This document shows, in pieces, positions 17,809-26,313 of a stretch of 64,000 nt of DNA (position 1 is its first letter; every line of letters starts with the position of its first letter). Source of the stretch: Kribbella sindirgiensis (lineage in GTDB: Bacteria > Actinomycetota > Actinomycetes > Propionibacteriales > Kribbellaceae); contig NZ_SJKA01000003.1 of assembly GCF_004331435.1 (NCBI RefSeq), forward strand, positions 248,001 through 312,000. Reading direction: 5' to 3'. The notes beneath the pieces were generated by a model. That model was not told where the DNA came from. It ran no database searches and was given only the letters and a program-made list of their open reading frames with translations. Position numbers and translations under genes: made by a program.

Positions 17809-18900
17809 TCAGGCTTCCAGGCCGACGGCTTTCAGGGGGTTGGGCCAGGCCTTGAGGGCGGCTTGGAGGGCCGGGTCCTGGGTGGTTGCCAGTGCTGCGG
17901 TGTAGGCGTCGGTGATGACGTCGGCGATCCGGACGGGAGCACCGGAGCCGGCGGATCGTACGGCGGCCTCGACCATCGCGAGGCTGACGACATTGGAGTG
18001 GACCTCGGACTGCGGCGTTGCCGACGTACGGACCGCGTCGACGAACTCGACCAGCGAACCGGCGATCTCCTCCGGCTCGTCGGCCATCACCGCGGGGAGT
18101 GCCTCACCGGAGGCCAGCGCGGCGATCGGGGCGTTGTCGCCGTCCCACGTCGCCGTACCGCCCGAAGTGCTCGCCCGCCAGCGGCCGTTCCACGACGTCT
18201 CCAGACCCGGTGCGCACCAGCTCCCGGTGAAGGTGAAGCGGCTGCCGTCGGCGTACGTGAAGATCGCGGACGCGGCCGCGTTGCCGTCGAACCAGCTCCA
18301 GGGCGGGTTGTACGAGTCGCAGTACACCGACACGGGCTCCGACCCAAGCAGCTTGCGGGACAAATCGAACTGGTGGATCGCCATGTCGACCAGCAGCGGC
18401 TCGGCCATCCGCTCCCGGAACCCGCTGAAGTGCGGGGCCTTGTAGAACTCGCACGACAGCGTCCCGATCGGGCCGAGCTCGGCGAGCTGTCGCTGGAAGG
18501 CGTTCACCGCGCGGAAGTAGCGACGCGACTGCGAGACCATCAGCAACTTCCCGCTGACCTCCGAAGCCGCCACCATCTGCAGGCACTCGCGGACCGTCTC
18601 GGCGAGCGGCTTCTCGCACAACACCGGGGCGCCACTCAGCAACGCTTCCACGCTGACCTTCGGATGGGCTACCGGCACAGTCACGTCGATGACTGCGTCG
18701 AACTCGGCAGCAAGTTCCCCGATCGAGGCCGCCACCGGCAGGTCGGTGAAGCCGTGTTCGTCGGCGGCGGTCCGGGCCGTCTCCAGGTCGAGATCGACCA
18801 GACCCACCAGCCGCACGTCCGGGTTGGCCGCGATGGTGCGCAGCCACGCGCGCCCCATCCCGCCGGCGCCGACCTGCAGCAGGCGCAAGGGTTCAGGCAT
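17809..18900 (-). CDS. Gfo/Idh/MocA family NAD(P)-dependent oxidoreductase
   Basis: The 363-residue protein has an N-terminal Rossmann fold (LLQVGAGGMGRAWLRTIA), the EKPLAET motif of the family (cofactor and substrate Lys near 96) and a C-terminal GFO/IDH domain with VDMAIHQFDLSRKL, whose His/Asp pair is typical of the catalytic site. These enzymes oxidise or epimerise sugars, inositols or their derivatives in the cytoplasm. The start overlaps the ThuA stop by 8 bases, so the two are translated together. ThuA plus Gfo/Idh/MocA beside a sugar importer is a common catabolic arrangement, but the sugar cannot be read from sequence. Confidence 0.9.
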   Translation of the reverse strand: MPEPLRLLQVGAGGMGRAWLRTIAANPDVRLVGLVDLDLETARTAADEHGFTDLPVAASIGELAAEFDAVIDVTVPVAHPKVSVEALLSGAPVLCEKPLAETVRECLQMVAASEVSGKLLMVSQSRRYFRAVNAFQRQLAELGPIGTLSCEFYKAPHFSGFRERMAEPLLVDMAIHQFDLSRKLLGSEPVSVYCDSYNPPWSWFDGNAAASAIFTYADGSRFTFTGSWCAPGLETSWNGRWRASTSGGTATWDGDNAPIAALASGEALPAVMADEPEEIAGSLVEFVDAVRTSATPQSEVHSNVVSLAMVEAAVRSAGSGAPVRIADVITDAYTAALATTQDPALQAALKAWPNPLKAVGLEA

Positions 18901-19657
18901 CGGCAGGCTCCTCGATGGGTCCGGTGTACCCATGTCCGTTGAAGAAGTCGCCGGTCTCGTAGCGCAGCAGCGTCGGCACCGCGCGCTCGGGCCGGTCGGA
19001 ACGCGCCCAGGCGACGCCGTTCGCAATCACCTTACGCACGTCCTTGTGGTGATAGACCGGGTAGTCCTGGTCCCCTGGCGAGAAGTAGAAGATCTTCCCG
19101 TGCCCGCGGCGGAACGTGCAGCCCGAGCGGAACACCTCGCCGCCGGAGAACGACGACACGAAGACCAGTTCGTCCGGGACCGGGATGTCGAAGTACTCGC
19201 CGTACATCTCCTGCTGCTCGATCACGATCGGGTGCGGGACGCCCTGCGCGATCGGGTGCGTCGGGGCGACCGTCCAGACCAGTTCGCGGTCCCGCTCGCT
19301 GCGCCAGCGCAGGGTGCACGTCGTCCCCATCAGCTTGCCGAAGATCTTCGACCAGTGACCGGAGTGCAGCACGACCAGGCCCATCCCGGCCAGCACGTGC
19401 TGGTACACGCGGTCGACGACCTTGTCCTCGACCTCACCGTGCGCGGCGTGGCCCCACCAGACCAGTACGTCGGTGTCCGCCAGCACCTCCTCGGTGAGGC
19501 CGTGCTCGGGCTCGTCGAGGGTGGTCGTGGTGACCGTCGCCTCGAGGTTCTCGCGGATCCCGGCGGCGATGGTCTCGTGCATGCCGTCGGGATAGATCTC
19601 CCGGACATGCGGTTCCACCTGCTCGTGCCGGTTCTCGCCCCAGACGAGTACGTTCAT
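18893..19657 (-). CDS. ThuA-like domain protein (trehalose-utilisation family)
   Basis: The 254-residue protein is a single ThuA-like (class-I-glutaminase-like fold) domain: VLVWGENRHEQ at the start, TDVLVWWGHAAHGEV, LVVLHSGHWSKIF, and HGKIFYFSPGDQDYPVYHHKDV near the end. ThuA in rhizobia is needed for trehalose/sucrose-derivative use together with ThuB, a Gfo/Idh/MocA enzyme. The same pair is present here, adjacent and overlapping. An AAGGACAAGAAC ribosome region precedes the ATG. It is third-last of the operon driven from about 22.7 kb. Confidence 0.88.
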   Translation of the reverse strand: MNVLVWGENRHEQVEPHVREIYPDGMHETIAAGIRENLEATVTTTTLDEPEHGLTEEVLADTDVLVWWGHAAHGEVEDKVVDRVYQHVLAGMGLVVLHSGHWSKIFGKLMGTTCTLRWRSERDRELVWTVAPTHPIAQGVPHPIVIEQQEMYGEYFDIPVPDELVFVSSFSGGEVFRSGCTFRRGHGKIFYFSPGDQDYPVYHHKDVRKVIANGVAWARSDRPERAVPTLLRYETGDFFNGHGYTGPIEEPADA

Positions 19658-19675
19658 TGTTCTTGTCCTTAAGGG

Positions 19676-20479
19676 TTATTTGACGGCTCCGCCGATGGCA
19701 CCGGCGGCGATGTACTTCTGTGCGGCGATCAGCAGCACGATGGCCGGGACGGCCGAGAGGACCGCGGTGGCCATCACCGCGTTCCAGTTCTGCACCTGCG
19801 TGCCGAGGTACTGGTAGATCCCCAACGTCACCGGCCGGACGCCGCCCTTCGTGGTCAGCGTCAGTGCGAACAGGAAATCGCTCCAGGAAAACAGGAAACT
19901 GAACAGTCCGGCGGTGATCAGCGAGTTCTTGCTGATCGGCAGTACGATCGCGACGAACGCCCGGAACAGCCCCGCGCCGTCCACCCGCGCCGCCTCCACC
20001 AGCGACGGCGGCAGCGAGAGCATGAACGACCGCAGGATCAGGATCGCGAACGGGATCCCGCTGCTGCAGTTGGCGACGATCAGCCCCGGGATCGAGTTCA
20101 GCAGCCCGATCCGCTCGTACGCCGTGTAGAGCGCGTTCGCGATCACGATCCCCGGAATCATCTGCGAGATCAGGATCGCCAGCAGCCCGACCGACACCCA
20201 GCGGGACCGGAACTGCGACAACGCGTACGCGCACGGGGTCGCGATCGCCAGGCTCAGCACCACCGTCCCGGCCGCGATGATCATGCTGGTGACGAGATTT
20301 CCGCCCTGCTCGTCGAGCGCGCGTTTGTAGCCGGAAAACGTCGGATTCAAGGGCAGGAAACCCGCCGTCAGGGTGTTTCCGGACGGCTGCAGCGAGGCGT
20401 TCAGCATCCAGTAGACGGGGAACAGCATCACGCACAGGATCAGCACGCCGATCACGGTGTACGCCGTACGTCGCATCAT
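19676..20479 (-). CDS. Carbohydrate ABC transporter permease, MalG type
   Basis: The 267-residue membrane protein has six predicted segments: an N-terminal one (TAYTVIGVLILCVMLFPVYW), then the core. The EAA loop that docks the ATPase reads EAARVDGAGLFRAFVAIVLP. It is one half of the CUT1-type sugar channel; its partner is the next gene upstream. GGGGGAAGG precedes the ATG. No ATPase gene is in this operon, so a shared MsiK-type ATPase encoded elsewhere, as is common in actinobacteria, probably energises it (inference). Confidence 0.92.
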   Translation of the reverse strand: MMRRTAYTVIGVLILCVMLFPVYWMLNASLQPSGNTLTAGFLPLNPTFSGYKRALDEQGGNLVTSMIIAAGTVVLSLAIATPCAYALSQFRSRWVSVGLLAILISQMIPGIVIANALYTAYERIGLLNSIPGLIVANCSSGIPFAILILRSFMLSLPPSLVEAARVDGAGLFRAFVAIVLPISKNSLITAGLFSFLFSWSDFLFALTLTTKGGVRPVTLGIYQYLGTQVQNWNAVMATAVLSAVPAIVLLIAAQKYIAAGAIGGAVK

Positions 20480-20488
20480 GCCTTCCCC

Positions 20489-21427
20489 CTACTCGTCGAC
20501 GGCACGGCGGGTGCCGCGCAGGTAGAAGATCGCGAACACGAACGAGATCGCGATCAGGATGTTGGACAGCGCCGCGCCCTGGCCGAACCGGAAGTCGACG
20601 AAGGACTTCTCGTACGACTGGGTCGCCAGCGTCTGGGTGGCATTGGCCGGTCCACCGCCGGTGAGGCCGAGGATGATGTCCAGGACCTTGATCGTGTAGA
20701 CGACGCCGAGCATCAGCAGCACGCTCGCGACCGCCCGCAGGTTCGGCCAGGTGATGTACCAGAACGCTCGCCACCCGGTCGCGCCGTCCAGCTGGCCGGC
20801 CTCGTAGAGCTCGTCGGGGATCTCCGCGAGACCGGAGTACAGCAGGGTCACGTTGAACGGGATGCCGATCCAGATGTTCACGCCGATCACCGCGATCAGC
20901 GCGACCGACGGCGAGTTCAGCCACGGCACCGGATCGCCGATCAGGTGCAGCTTGAGCAGCGTGCGGTTCAGGATGCCGCTGTCCTGCTCGAGGATCGACC
21001 GCCAGGTCGCACTCGACACGATCAACGGCAGCAGCCACGGCAGCAGGAGCAGCGAACGCAACAGGCCGCTGAGCGGAAAACGGTTTCGGAAAAACAGTGC
21101 GAGCCCGAGTCCGATCGCGAACTGGAAGGCGATCGACCCGACCGTGAACAGCGCGGTGTTCAGCATCGCGTCCGAGAACAGCTTGTCCGTCACGACCGTG
21201 CTGTAGTTCTTCAGCCCGACCCACGGCGCGGCCCCGGTGAAGAACGTCTTCAGCCCGTAGTCCTGCAGGCTCATCAGCAGGTTCTTCACCACCGGGTAGC
21301 CGAACAGCGCCACCATCGCCACCACGGCCGGCAGCACGAACAGCACCTTGGTGAGGGACTCGCCGCGGTGGTGCCGGCCGCGAACCTTCTCGCGGCCGGC
21401 CACCGTCGTCCGTGTGAGCGTCACCAT
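20489..21427 (-). CDS. Carbohydrate ABC transporter permease, MalF type
   Basis: This 312-residue, six-segment permease starts at the ATG at 21427, four bases after the binding-protein stop; a longer in-frame start at 21460 would lie inside that gene. The EAA motif is EAGQLDGATGWRAFWYITWP, and LTGGGPANATQTLA is the conserved MalF C-terminal stretch. It pairs with the MalG-type protein to form the membrane channel. A ten-base gap separates it from the next gene, and the set reads as one transcript. Confidence 0.92.
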   Translation of the reverse strand: MVTLTRTTVAGREKVRGRHHRGESLTKVLFVLPAVVAMVALFGYPVVKNLLMSLQDYGLKTFFTGAAPWVGLKNYSTVVTDKLFSDAMLNTALFTVGSIAFQFAIGLGLALFFRNRFPLSGLLRSLLLLPWLLPLIVSSATWRSILEQDSGILNRTLLKLHLIGDPVPWLNSPSVALIAVIGVNIWIGIPFNVTLLYSGLAEIPDELYEAGQLDGATGWRAFWYITWPNLRAVASVLLMLGVVYTIKVLDIILGLTGGGPANATQTLATQSYEKSFVDFRFGQGAALSNILIAISFVFAIFYLRGTRRAVDE

Positions 21428-21431
21428 GCCG

Positions 21432-22661
21432 TCAGCCGCCGGAGGCCTGCTTGAAGGCATCCTGGGCCGAGGCCTTACCGGTCAGCGCCAGCTGGATCGC
21501 CTGGTAGATCACCTTCGCGGCATCCGGCCACTTGTCACCGAGCTTGCCGGTCCGGGCGCGGGCCGTCTTCACCTGCTCGGCGAACGCCTTCATCGACGGC
21601 ACCTCCTTGGCGTACTGATCGAGCAGCGCGGTCTTGGTCGGAAGGGTGAACCGGGCCTTCGCCCAGGCCAGCTCGTTCTCGTCCGAGTTCAGGCACTTCA
21701 CGAAGTCCGCGGCCTTCTGCTGCTTGGCCTGGTCCTTGTTCAGCGGGACCGTCCAGGCCTCACCGCCGAGCGGCGCGACCGGCGTCTGGTCCGGCTTGTT
21801 CAGCGGGAACGTGACCACGTCCCACTTGACGTTCGGGGTCTTCTCCAGCGCCGGGATCTGCCACGGGCCGTTCACCATCATCGCGGCCTTGCCGGCCGCG
21901 AACTGGTCCTTGGCGTCGCCCTGCGTCCAGTTGATGACGCTCTTCGACGCCGAGCCCGACTGCACCAGATCCACCCACAGCTGCAGGGCTTCCGCGACCT
22001 GCGGGCTGGTCAGATCGGTCTCGTCACCGCCGTTGGTCCACATCGCCGGCAGGAACTGCCAGGAACCTTCGTACGTCGCGTTGGCGTTGAACGCGATCCC
22101 GTACCGGCCGGGCTTGGTGAGCTTCTTGGCCGCGGCCTTCAGCTCCTCCCAGGTCTTCGGCGGCTGCACGCCGGCCTCGGCGAGCATGTCCTTGTTGTAG
22201 AACAGCGCGATCGTGTTCGTCACCGGCGCGAGTCCGTAGAGCTTGCCCTCGTACGACGTCGCGTCGACCATGCCCTGGATGACTCCGTCGGCGTTCAGCC
22301 CCATGTCGTTCAAGGGCGCGAGCGCTCCGGTCGCGGCGATCTGCTGTACGTCGGGGTTGTCGAGCATCAGCACGTCGGGCAGCGTCTTCGACGACGCCTG
22401 CTGCAGCACCTTCTGGATCAAGGTGTCACCAGGCACCGTCTCCCGCTGGATCGTGATGCCGAGCTTGGACGCGCAGGAGTCAAGTCCCTTTTGCACAAGG
22501 GACTTGTCCGGGTCGTTGTTGTAGTAGTCCAGGATCGTGAGGCTCTTGACGCTGTCGCCGGACGCGGACGACTGGTCGCCGCCGTTGTCACCGCAGGCGA
22601 CCAGCAGGAGCGACACCGTCGTCGCACCCGCCAGCGCGGCGGCGATCCGCTTGCTGATCAT
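21432..22661 (-). CDS. Sugar ABC transporter substrate-binding lipoprotein
   Basis: The 409-residue extracytoplasmic solute-binding protein (family 1) has lipobox LLVAC at Cys23, followed by a Gly/Ser/Asp linker. Typical segments are SLTILDYYNNDP, LPDVLMLDNPDVQQIAATG, GLAPVTNTIALFYNKDML and AGKAAMMVNGPWQIP. It catches the sugar outside the membrane and hands it to the two permeases encoded downstream. It is the first gene of the minus-strand operon, behind two LacI-type operator candidates at 22678-22739. The substrate is unknown. Confidence 0.93.
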   Translation of the reverse strand: MISKRIAAALAGATTVSLLLVACGDNGGDQSSASGDSVKSLTILDYYNNDPDKSLVQKGLDSCASKLGITIQRETVPGDTLIQKVLQQASSKTLPDVLMLDNPDVQQIAATGALAPLNDMGLNADGVIQGMVDATSYEGKLYGLAPVTNTIALFYNKDMLAEAGVQPPKTWEELKAAAKKLTKPGRYGIAFNANATYEGSWQFLPAMWTNGGDETDLTSPQVAEALQLWVDLVQSGSASKSVINWTQGDAKDQFAAGKAAMMVNGPWQIPALEKTPNVKWDVVTFPLNKPDQTPVAPLGGEAWTVPLNKDQAKQQKAADFVKCLNSDENELAWAKARFTLPTKTALLDQYAKEVPSMKAFAEQVKTARARTGKLGDKWPDAAKVIYQAIQLALTGKASAQDAFKQASGG

Positions 22662-22677
22662 GACATCGGACTCCTTC

Positions 22678-22739
22678 TAAGCGTTTAACCGAGGAACGTG
22701 GGGACTGCCGAGAAGCTTGTGAATTGTGCGGTAAACCGC
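22678..22739. promoter_or_regulatory. Two LacI-type operator candidates in the divergent promoter
   Basis: TAAGCGTTTA (22678-22687) and GCGGTAAACCGC (22728-22739, arms GCGGT/ACCGC) resemble each other: the complement of the second reads TTAAGCGGTTTACC, close to CTAAGCGTTTAACC. They are 50 bases apart between the binding-protein gene and the divergent LacI gene, a layout suited to control of both directions by that regulator. Confidence 0.6.
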
Positions 22740-22809
22740 TTAACTGAGGCGTTGAAGGACTATGTTCCGTACGTCACACCGCTGTCAAGAGTTCAGAGGG
22801 GGTCGATCG

Positions 22810-23874
22810 ATGGTCACGATGAAAGACGTCGCTCAGCGGGCCGGGGTCTCGATCGCGACCGTCTCGTTCCTGCTGAACGACACCAAGCCGGTGACCGCGG
22901 CCACCCGGGCGCGGATCGAGCAGGCGATGCTCGACCTCGGCTACCGGCGCAACATGGTCGCTCGCGCGCTGGCCAGCAGGCGGACCCATATCGTCGCCAT
23001 GGCGTACCCGGCGCTCGAGCACCGGTTCGGGATGTCGACGTCGGAGTTCTTCACCAGCGCGGCCGAGGCAGCGCGCAAGCAGGACTATCACCTGGTGCTG
23101 TGGCCGGTCGGCAACGACGGCGTCGAGCTCCGCGAGCTGCTGGGGCAGGGGCTGGTGGACGGCGTCGTCCTGATGGAAGTACAGCTGGACGACCCGCGGA
23201 TCGACGTACTGCGGCAGTCCGGGACGCCCTTCGCGCTGATCGGGCGTACGACGGAGCTCGACGGGTTGTCGCATGTGGACATCGACTTCGACACCACGGT
23301 CGAGGACGCGGTCCGGCACCTGTATGAGCTCGGGCATCGCGAGCTGGCGCTGATCTCGGGTGATCTGGACGATCCCCGGTTCCACGACTACGGGCCCTGG
23401 GTCCGTACCGAGGAGGCGTACCGCCGGGTCGCCGCGTCGTACGACCTGCCGCTCAGGATCATCCCCTGCTCCGACACCACCCAGGCCGGCAAGGACGCCG
23501 CCGCGCGGGTGCTGACCGAGCACTCCGAGACCACCGCAATCCTGGTCCTCAACGAGTACGCCGCCCTGGGCGTCGTCGCCGGCCTCAAGCACACCGGTCA
23601 CGACATCCCTGGCGACATCTCCGTCCTGTCCTTGCTGACGGTCCCCGAAACCGCGGCGATGGCCGATCCCGAACTCACCATGATGCGCACGCCTGGCCCG
23701 GAGCTTGGTCAGCTGGGCACGCAGGCCCTCTTGCGTCAGCTCGAAGGCGACGACCCGCTGCCGCCGCAGCTCATCCCCGCCAAGTTCTCCCCGGGCGCTA
23801 CGGTCGCAGGTCCCAGAGCGCCGCGATCAAAGGGCGGTGCAGGTCGGCGCGGCGCGCGCAAAGCCCGATCGTGA
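22810..23874 (+). CDS. LacI-family transcriptional regulator
   Basis: The ATG at 22810 follows AGAGGGGG and gives 354 residues. The LacI helix-turn-helix is at residues 3-50 (TMKDVAQRAGVSIATVSFLL, hinge near MVARALASR), then a periplasmic-binding-like sensor domain with HRELALISGD and NEYAALGVVAGL. It is divergent from the ABC/ThuA operon and surely controls it through the operators between them. The end is basic (RSKGGAGRRGARKARS) and overlaps the 3' end of the convergent LysR gene by 77 bases. Confidence 0.92.
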   Translation: MVTMKDVAQRAGVSIATVSFLLNDTKPVTAATRARIEQAMLDLGYRRNMVARALASRRTHIVAMAYPALEHRFGMSTSEFFTSAAEAARKQDYHLVLWPVGNDGVELRELLGQGLVDGVVLMEVQLDDPRIDVLRQSGTPFALIGRTTELDGLSHVDIDFDTTVEDAVRHLYELGHRELALISGDLDDPRFHDYGPWVRTEEAYRRVAASYDLPLRIIPCSDTTQAGKDAAARVLTEHSETTAILVLNEYAALGVVAGLKHTGHDIPGDISVLSLLTVPETAAMADPELTMMRTPGPELGQLGTQALLRQLEGDDPLPPQLIPAKFSPGATVAGPRAPRSKGGAGRRGARKARS

Positions 23875-24679
23875 GCGGTTCCAGGTCGGCCGGCAACTCG
23901 ACGAGCTGATCGCGAACCGCGGACGACTCGAGCACGAGCCGCGGCACGACACCGGTCCCACACCCCAACGCCACCAGAGCAAGCAACGCCTCATGCCCAT
24001 CCGGCTCCGCGGCGATCACCGGCTTCACGCCAGACCTCCGAAACCACCGAAACGCAGCTTCCCGAACCAGCCCCCGCGCCGGCACAACAAACGGCCCGTG
24101 GGACGGGGCTGTGGACGGCCCGTCGGATCCGGCGTCGGACTGCTTGTCGGACGGGCTCTCGCGGGCTCTCACCAGCACTAGGTCGGTGATGGCGACTGGT
24201 CGGCTCACCAAGGTTTGTGGGAGGCGCTTGGGGATGCCCGCGACCGCGGCGTCCACCTCGCCCTCATCCAAGCGGGCGAGGGCGGCGGCCGCGTCGCCGG
24301 TGCGGATGTCGAGCCGAATCTGCGGATGCGCAACCCGCAGCGGCGCCAGCAACTCCGGTAGCAACGTCTGGCAAGCCGTAACAGTCGCGAAGATCCGCAG
24401 CTCACCACTCAGCCCAGCAGGCTCACCAGATCCAGCCTGATACTCCGCCCACAACCCCAGCGCCTGCTCGGCGTACGCCGAGAACCGTCGCCCCTCCGCC
24501 GTCAGCACCACACCCCGCGGCCCACGATCAAGCAACTGCGCGCCAACCCGCGTCTCCAACCGCTGAATCGTCCGAGTCAACGTGGCCGCACTGACGTGAC
24601 ACTCCAGACTGGTGCGCCCGTAGTTGAGCGTCCGCGCCAAATGCAGGAACAACTCCAACTCACGATGCTCTGCGCTCAC
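23798..24679 (-). CDS. LysR-family regulator, IlvY type
   Basis: The GTG at 24679 sits behind AGAGAGG and gives 293 residues; longer in-frame openings read into the divergent promoter. The N-terminal winged helix (LELFLHLARTLNYGRTSLEC, then SAATLTRTIQRLE) and the effector domain follow Escherichia coli IlvY closely: LSGELRIFATVTACQTLLP, IRLDIRTGDAAAAL, DAAVAGIPKRLP, GHEALLALVALGCGTGVVP, LTIGLCARRADLHRPLI. IlvY activates ilvC on binding acetolactate. Here a class II KARI gene lies 6 kb away with a T-N11-A dyad before it. A low-complexity insert (SPSDKQSDAGSDGPSTAP) interrupts the effector domain. It is divergent from the secreted hydrolase gene, which is an alternative target. Confidence 0.85.
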   Translation of the reverse strand: MSAEHRELELFLHLARTLNYGRTSLECHVSAATLTRTIQRLETRVGAQLLDRGPRGVVLTAEGRRFSAYAEQALGLWAEYQAGSGEPAGLSGELRIFATVTACQTLLPELLAPLRVAHPQIRLDIRTGDAAAALARLDEGEVDAAVAGIPKRLPQTLVSRPVAITDLVLVRARESPSDKQSDAGSDGPSTAPSHGPFVVPARGLVREAAFRWFRRSGVKPVIAAEPDGHEALLALVALGCGTGVVPRLVLESSAVRDQLVELPADLEPLTIGLCARRADLHRPLIAALWDLRP

Positions 24680-24707
24680 GCCCGGATTCACCTCTCTGGT
24701 CTCGTAC

Positions 24708-24736
24708 TTTCGGCCATCCGAAATGGTCTGCGGATG
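24708..24736. promoter_or_regulatory. Two overlapping perfect dyads between the LysR gene and the hydrolase gene
   Basis: TTTCGG-CCAT-CCGAAA (24708-24723) and CATCCG-N10-CGGATG (24715-24736) share the CATCCG block. They lie in the 95-base divergent gap and could be alternative hairpins or regulator sites. Which regulator binds is unknown. Confidence 0.45.
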
Positions 24737-24774
24737 GGTGTGCTCGACCAGTCGGCTCCCGAAAACTGGGAAAC

Positions 24775-26283
24775 ATGAGACGCACAGCCTTGACCTTGAC
24801 CGTTGCTGTTGCCTCGCTGGCCACCGCCCTGCTCCCGGGAGTCTCGCAGGTAGGCGCCGCAGCATCGCAGGCGCAACCATCAGGCGGCATCGACTGGGGC
24901 AAATGCCCGGCGGACATCTCCCCGTTCCCGATCCCGGAAGGCATGCAGTGCGGCACGTTGAAGGTCCCGCTGGACTACCGCAAACCTGACGGCCGGACCA
25001 TAGACATCGCTGTCTCCCGGCTGGCAAGCAAGAAGCCGGAGGCACGACGCGGTGTCCTGCTGACCAACCCGGGCGGCCCGAGCGCCGGTCAGGGCTACCC
25101 GGCCTTTCTCGTCACGGCCGGTCTGCCGCAGAGCGTCCTGGACAACTACGACGTGATCGGGTTCGATCCACGCGGCATCGGCAAGAGCACGCCGGTCACG
25201 TGCAACCTCACGTCATCGCAGCAGGCCACCGGCAACATTCCGCCGTACGCACGGAACTCCGCTGACGTGGCCAAACGGGCCGTCGAGATGAAGAAGGTGG
25301 CCGAACAGTGCGCCGCCTCGGAGTCGTCCTGGATGCTCCCACACGTCAGCACCGCCAACACGGCTCGTGACATGGACCGGATCCGTTCCGCGCTGGGCGA
25401 GTCGAAGATCTCGTACGCCGGCGCGTCCTGGGGCACGTACCTCGGCGCGGTGTACACCACGCTGTTCCCGCAGCGCAGCGACCGGATCGTGCTCGACAGC
25501 AACCTGGGACCGGGCGGCTGGGACTACCCGAGCGAGCGGCTGTGGTCGCGTGGCGTCGAGGACCGCTTCCCGGACTTCGCCAAGTTCGCCGCCGCCAACC
25601 ACCGCGAGTACGGGCTGGGCCGGACGCTGGCACAGGTGACCGCCAAGTTCCACGAGCTGGCCGCGCGGCTGGACAAGTCGCCGGTCCCAACGCCCGACGG
25701 GCCCTTCGACGCGGTGACGTTCCGCCTGCTCAACTTCGGTCTTCTCTACGGCTCGGCGCAGCTGCCGATGCTGGCCGGCATCTGGAAGGCGCTGGACGCG
25801 AACCAGGCGCCGCCACCACTGCCGGGCGGCGGTACGGCGGAGGACCCGGAGGAGTTGATCTCCGGTCGCTACGCCATGATCTGCAACGACTCGCGCTGGC
25901 CGACCTCGGTCCAGACCTACCAGCGCAACGTCGCCGCCGACCGGATCCGGTATCCGCTGTTCGGCGCGGCCGGGGCCAACATCCAGCCTTGCGCGTTCTG
26001 GCCGGAGCCGACCGAGCCGCCGGTCCGCATCACCGACCGGGGGCCGTCGAACGTGCTCCTGGTGCAGAACCTGCGCGACCCGGCCACACCGCTGGCCGGC
26101 GCCGTGAAGATGCTGGGGGCCCTGGGCAACCGTGCCACGATGGTAACGGCCGACCAAGGCGGCCACGGCGTCTACCCGGCGGGCCGGAATCAGTGCGCGA
26201 AGTACGCGGTCACGACGTTCCTGACCACTGGCGAACGCCCGGAGCGCAGCTACCACTGCCCGGCCGAAGCAGAGCCTCGCTGA
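24775..26283 (+). CDS. Secreted alpha/beta-hydrolase, tripeptidyl-aminopeptidase (TAP/SlpD-E) family
   Basis: The 502-residue protein has a signal peptide (residues 1-30, ending VGAAA). Family segments are CGTLKVPLDYRKPDGRTIDI, LLTNPGGPSAGQG (oxyanion region), VIGFDPRGIGKSTPV and the nucleophile elbow YAGASWGTYLGAVY (Ser in GASWG). C-terminal TAP domain segments include LLVQNLRDPATPLAGA (acid) and QGGHGVY (His). Such enzymes release tripeptides or amino acids from peptides outside the cell. It starts 95 bases from the divergent LysR gene and is followed by a two-component pair on the same strand. Confidence 0.9.
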   Translation: MRRTALTLTVAVASLATALLPGVSQVGAAASQAQPSGGIDWGKCPADISPFPIPEGMQCGTLKVPLDYRKPDGRTIDIAVSRLASKKPEARRGVLLTNPGGPSAGQGYPAFLVTAGLPQSVLDNYDVIGFDPRGIGKSTPVTCNLTSSQQATGNIPPYARNSADVAKRAVEMKKVAEQCAASESSWMLPHVSTANTARDMDRIRSALGESKISYAGASWGTYLGAVYTTLFPQRSDRIVLDSNLGPGGWDYPSERLWSRGVEDRFPDFAKFAAANHREYGLGRTLAQVTAKFHELAARLDKSPVPTPDGPFDAVTFRLLNFGLLYGSAQLPMLAGIWKALDANQAPPPLPGGGTAEDPEELISGRYAMICNDSRWPTSVQTYQRNVAADRIRYPLFGAAGANIQPCAFWPEPTEPPVRITDRGPSNVLLVQNLRDPATPLAGAVKMLGALGNRATMVTADQGGHGVYPAGRNQCAKYAVTTFLTTGERPERSYHCPAEAEPR

Positions 26284-26313
26284 CCCGGAGATGACAGAAA
26301 GGACGATGACTCG

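Noticed and set aside
16342-18942. 866-codon plus-strand frame
   Set aside because: Shadow spanning the KARI and oxidoreductase genes; no domain, R/D/G-rich composition.
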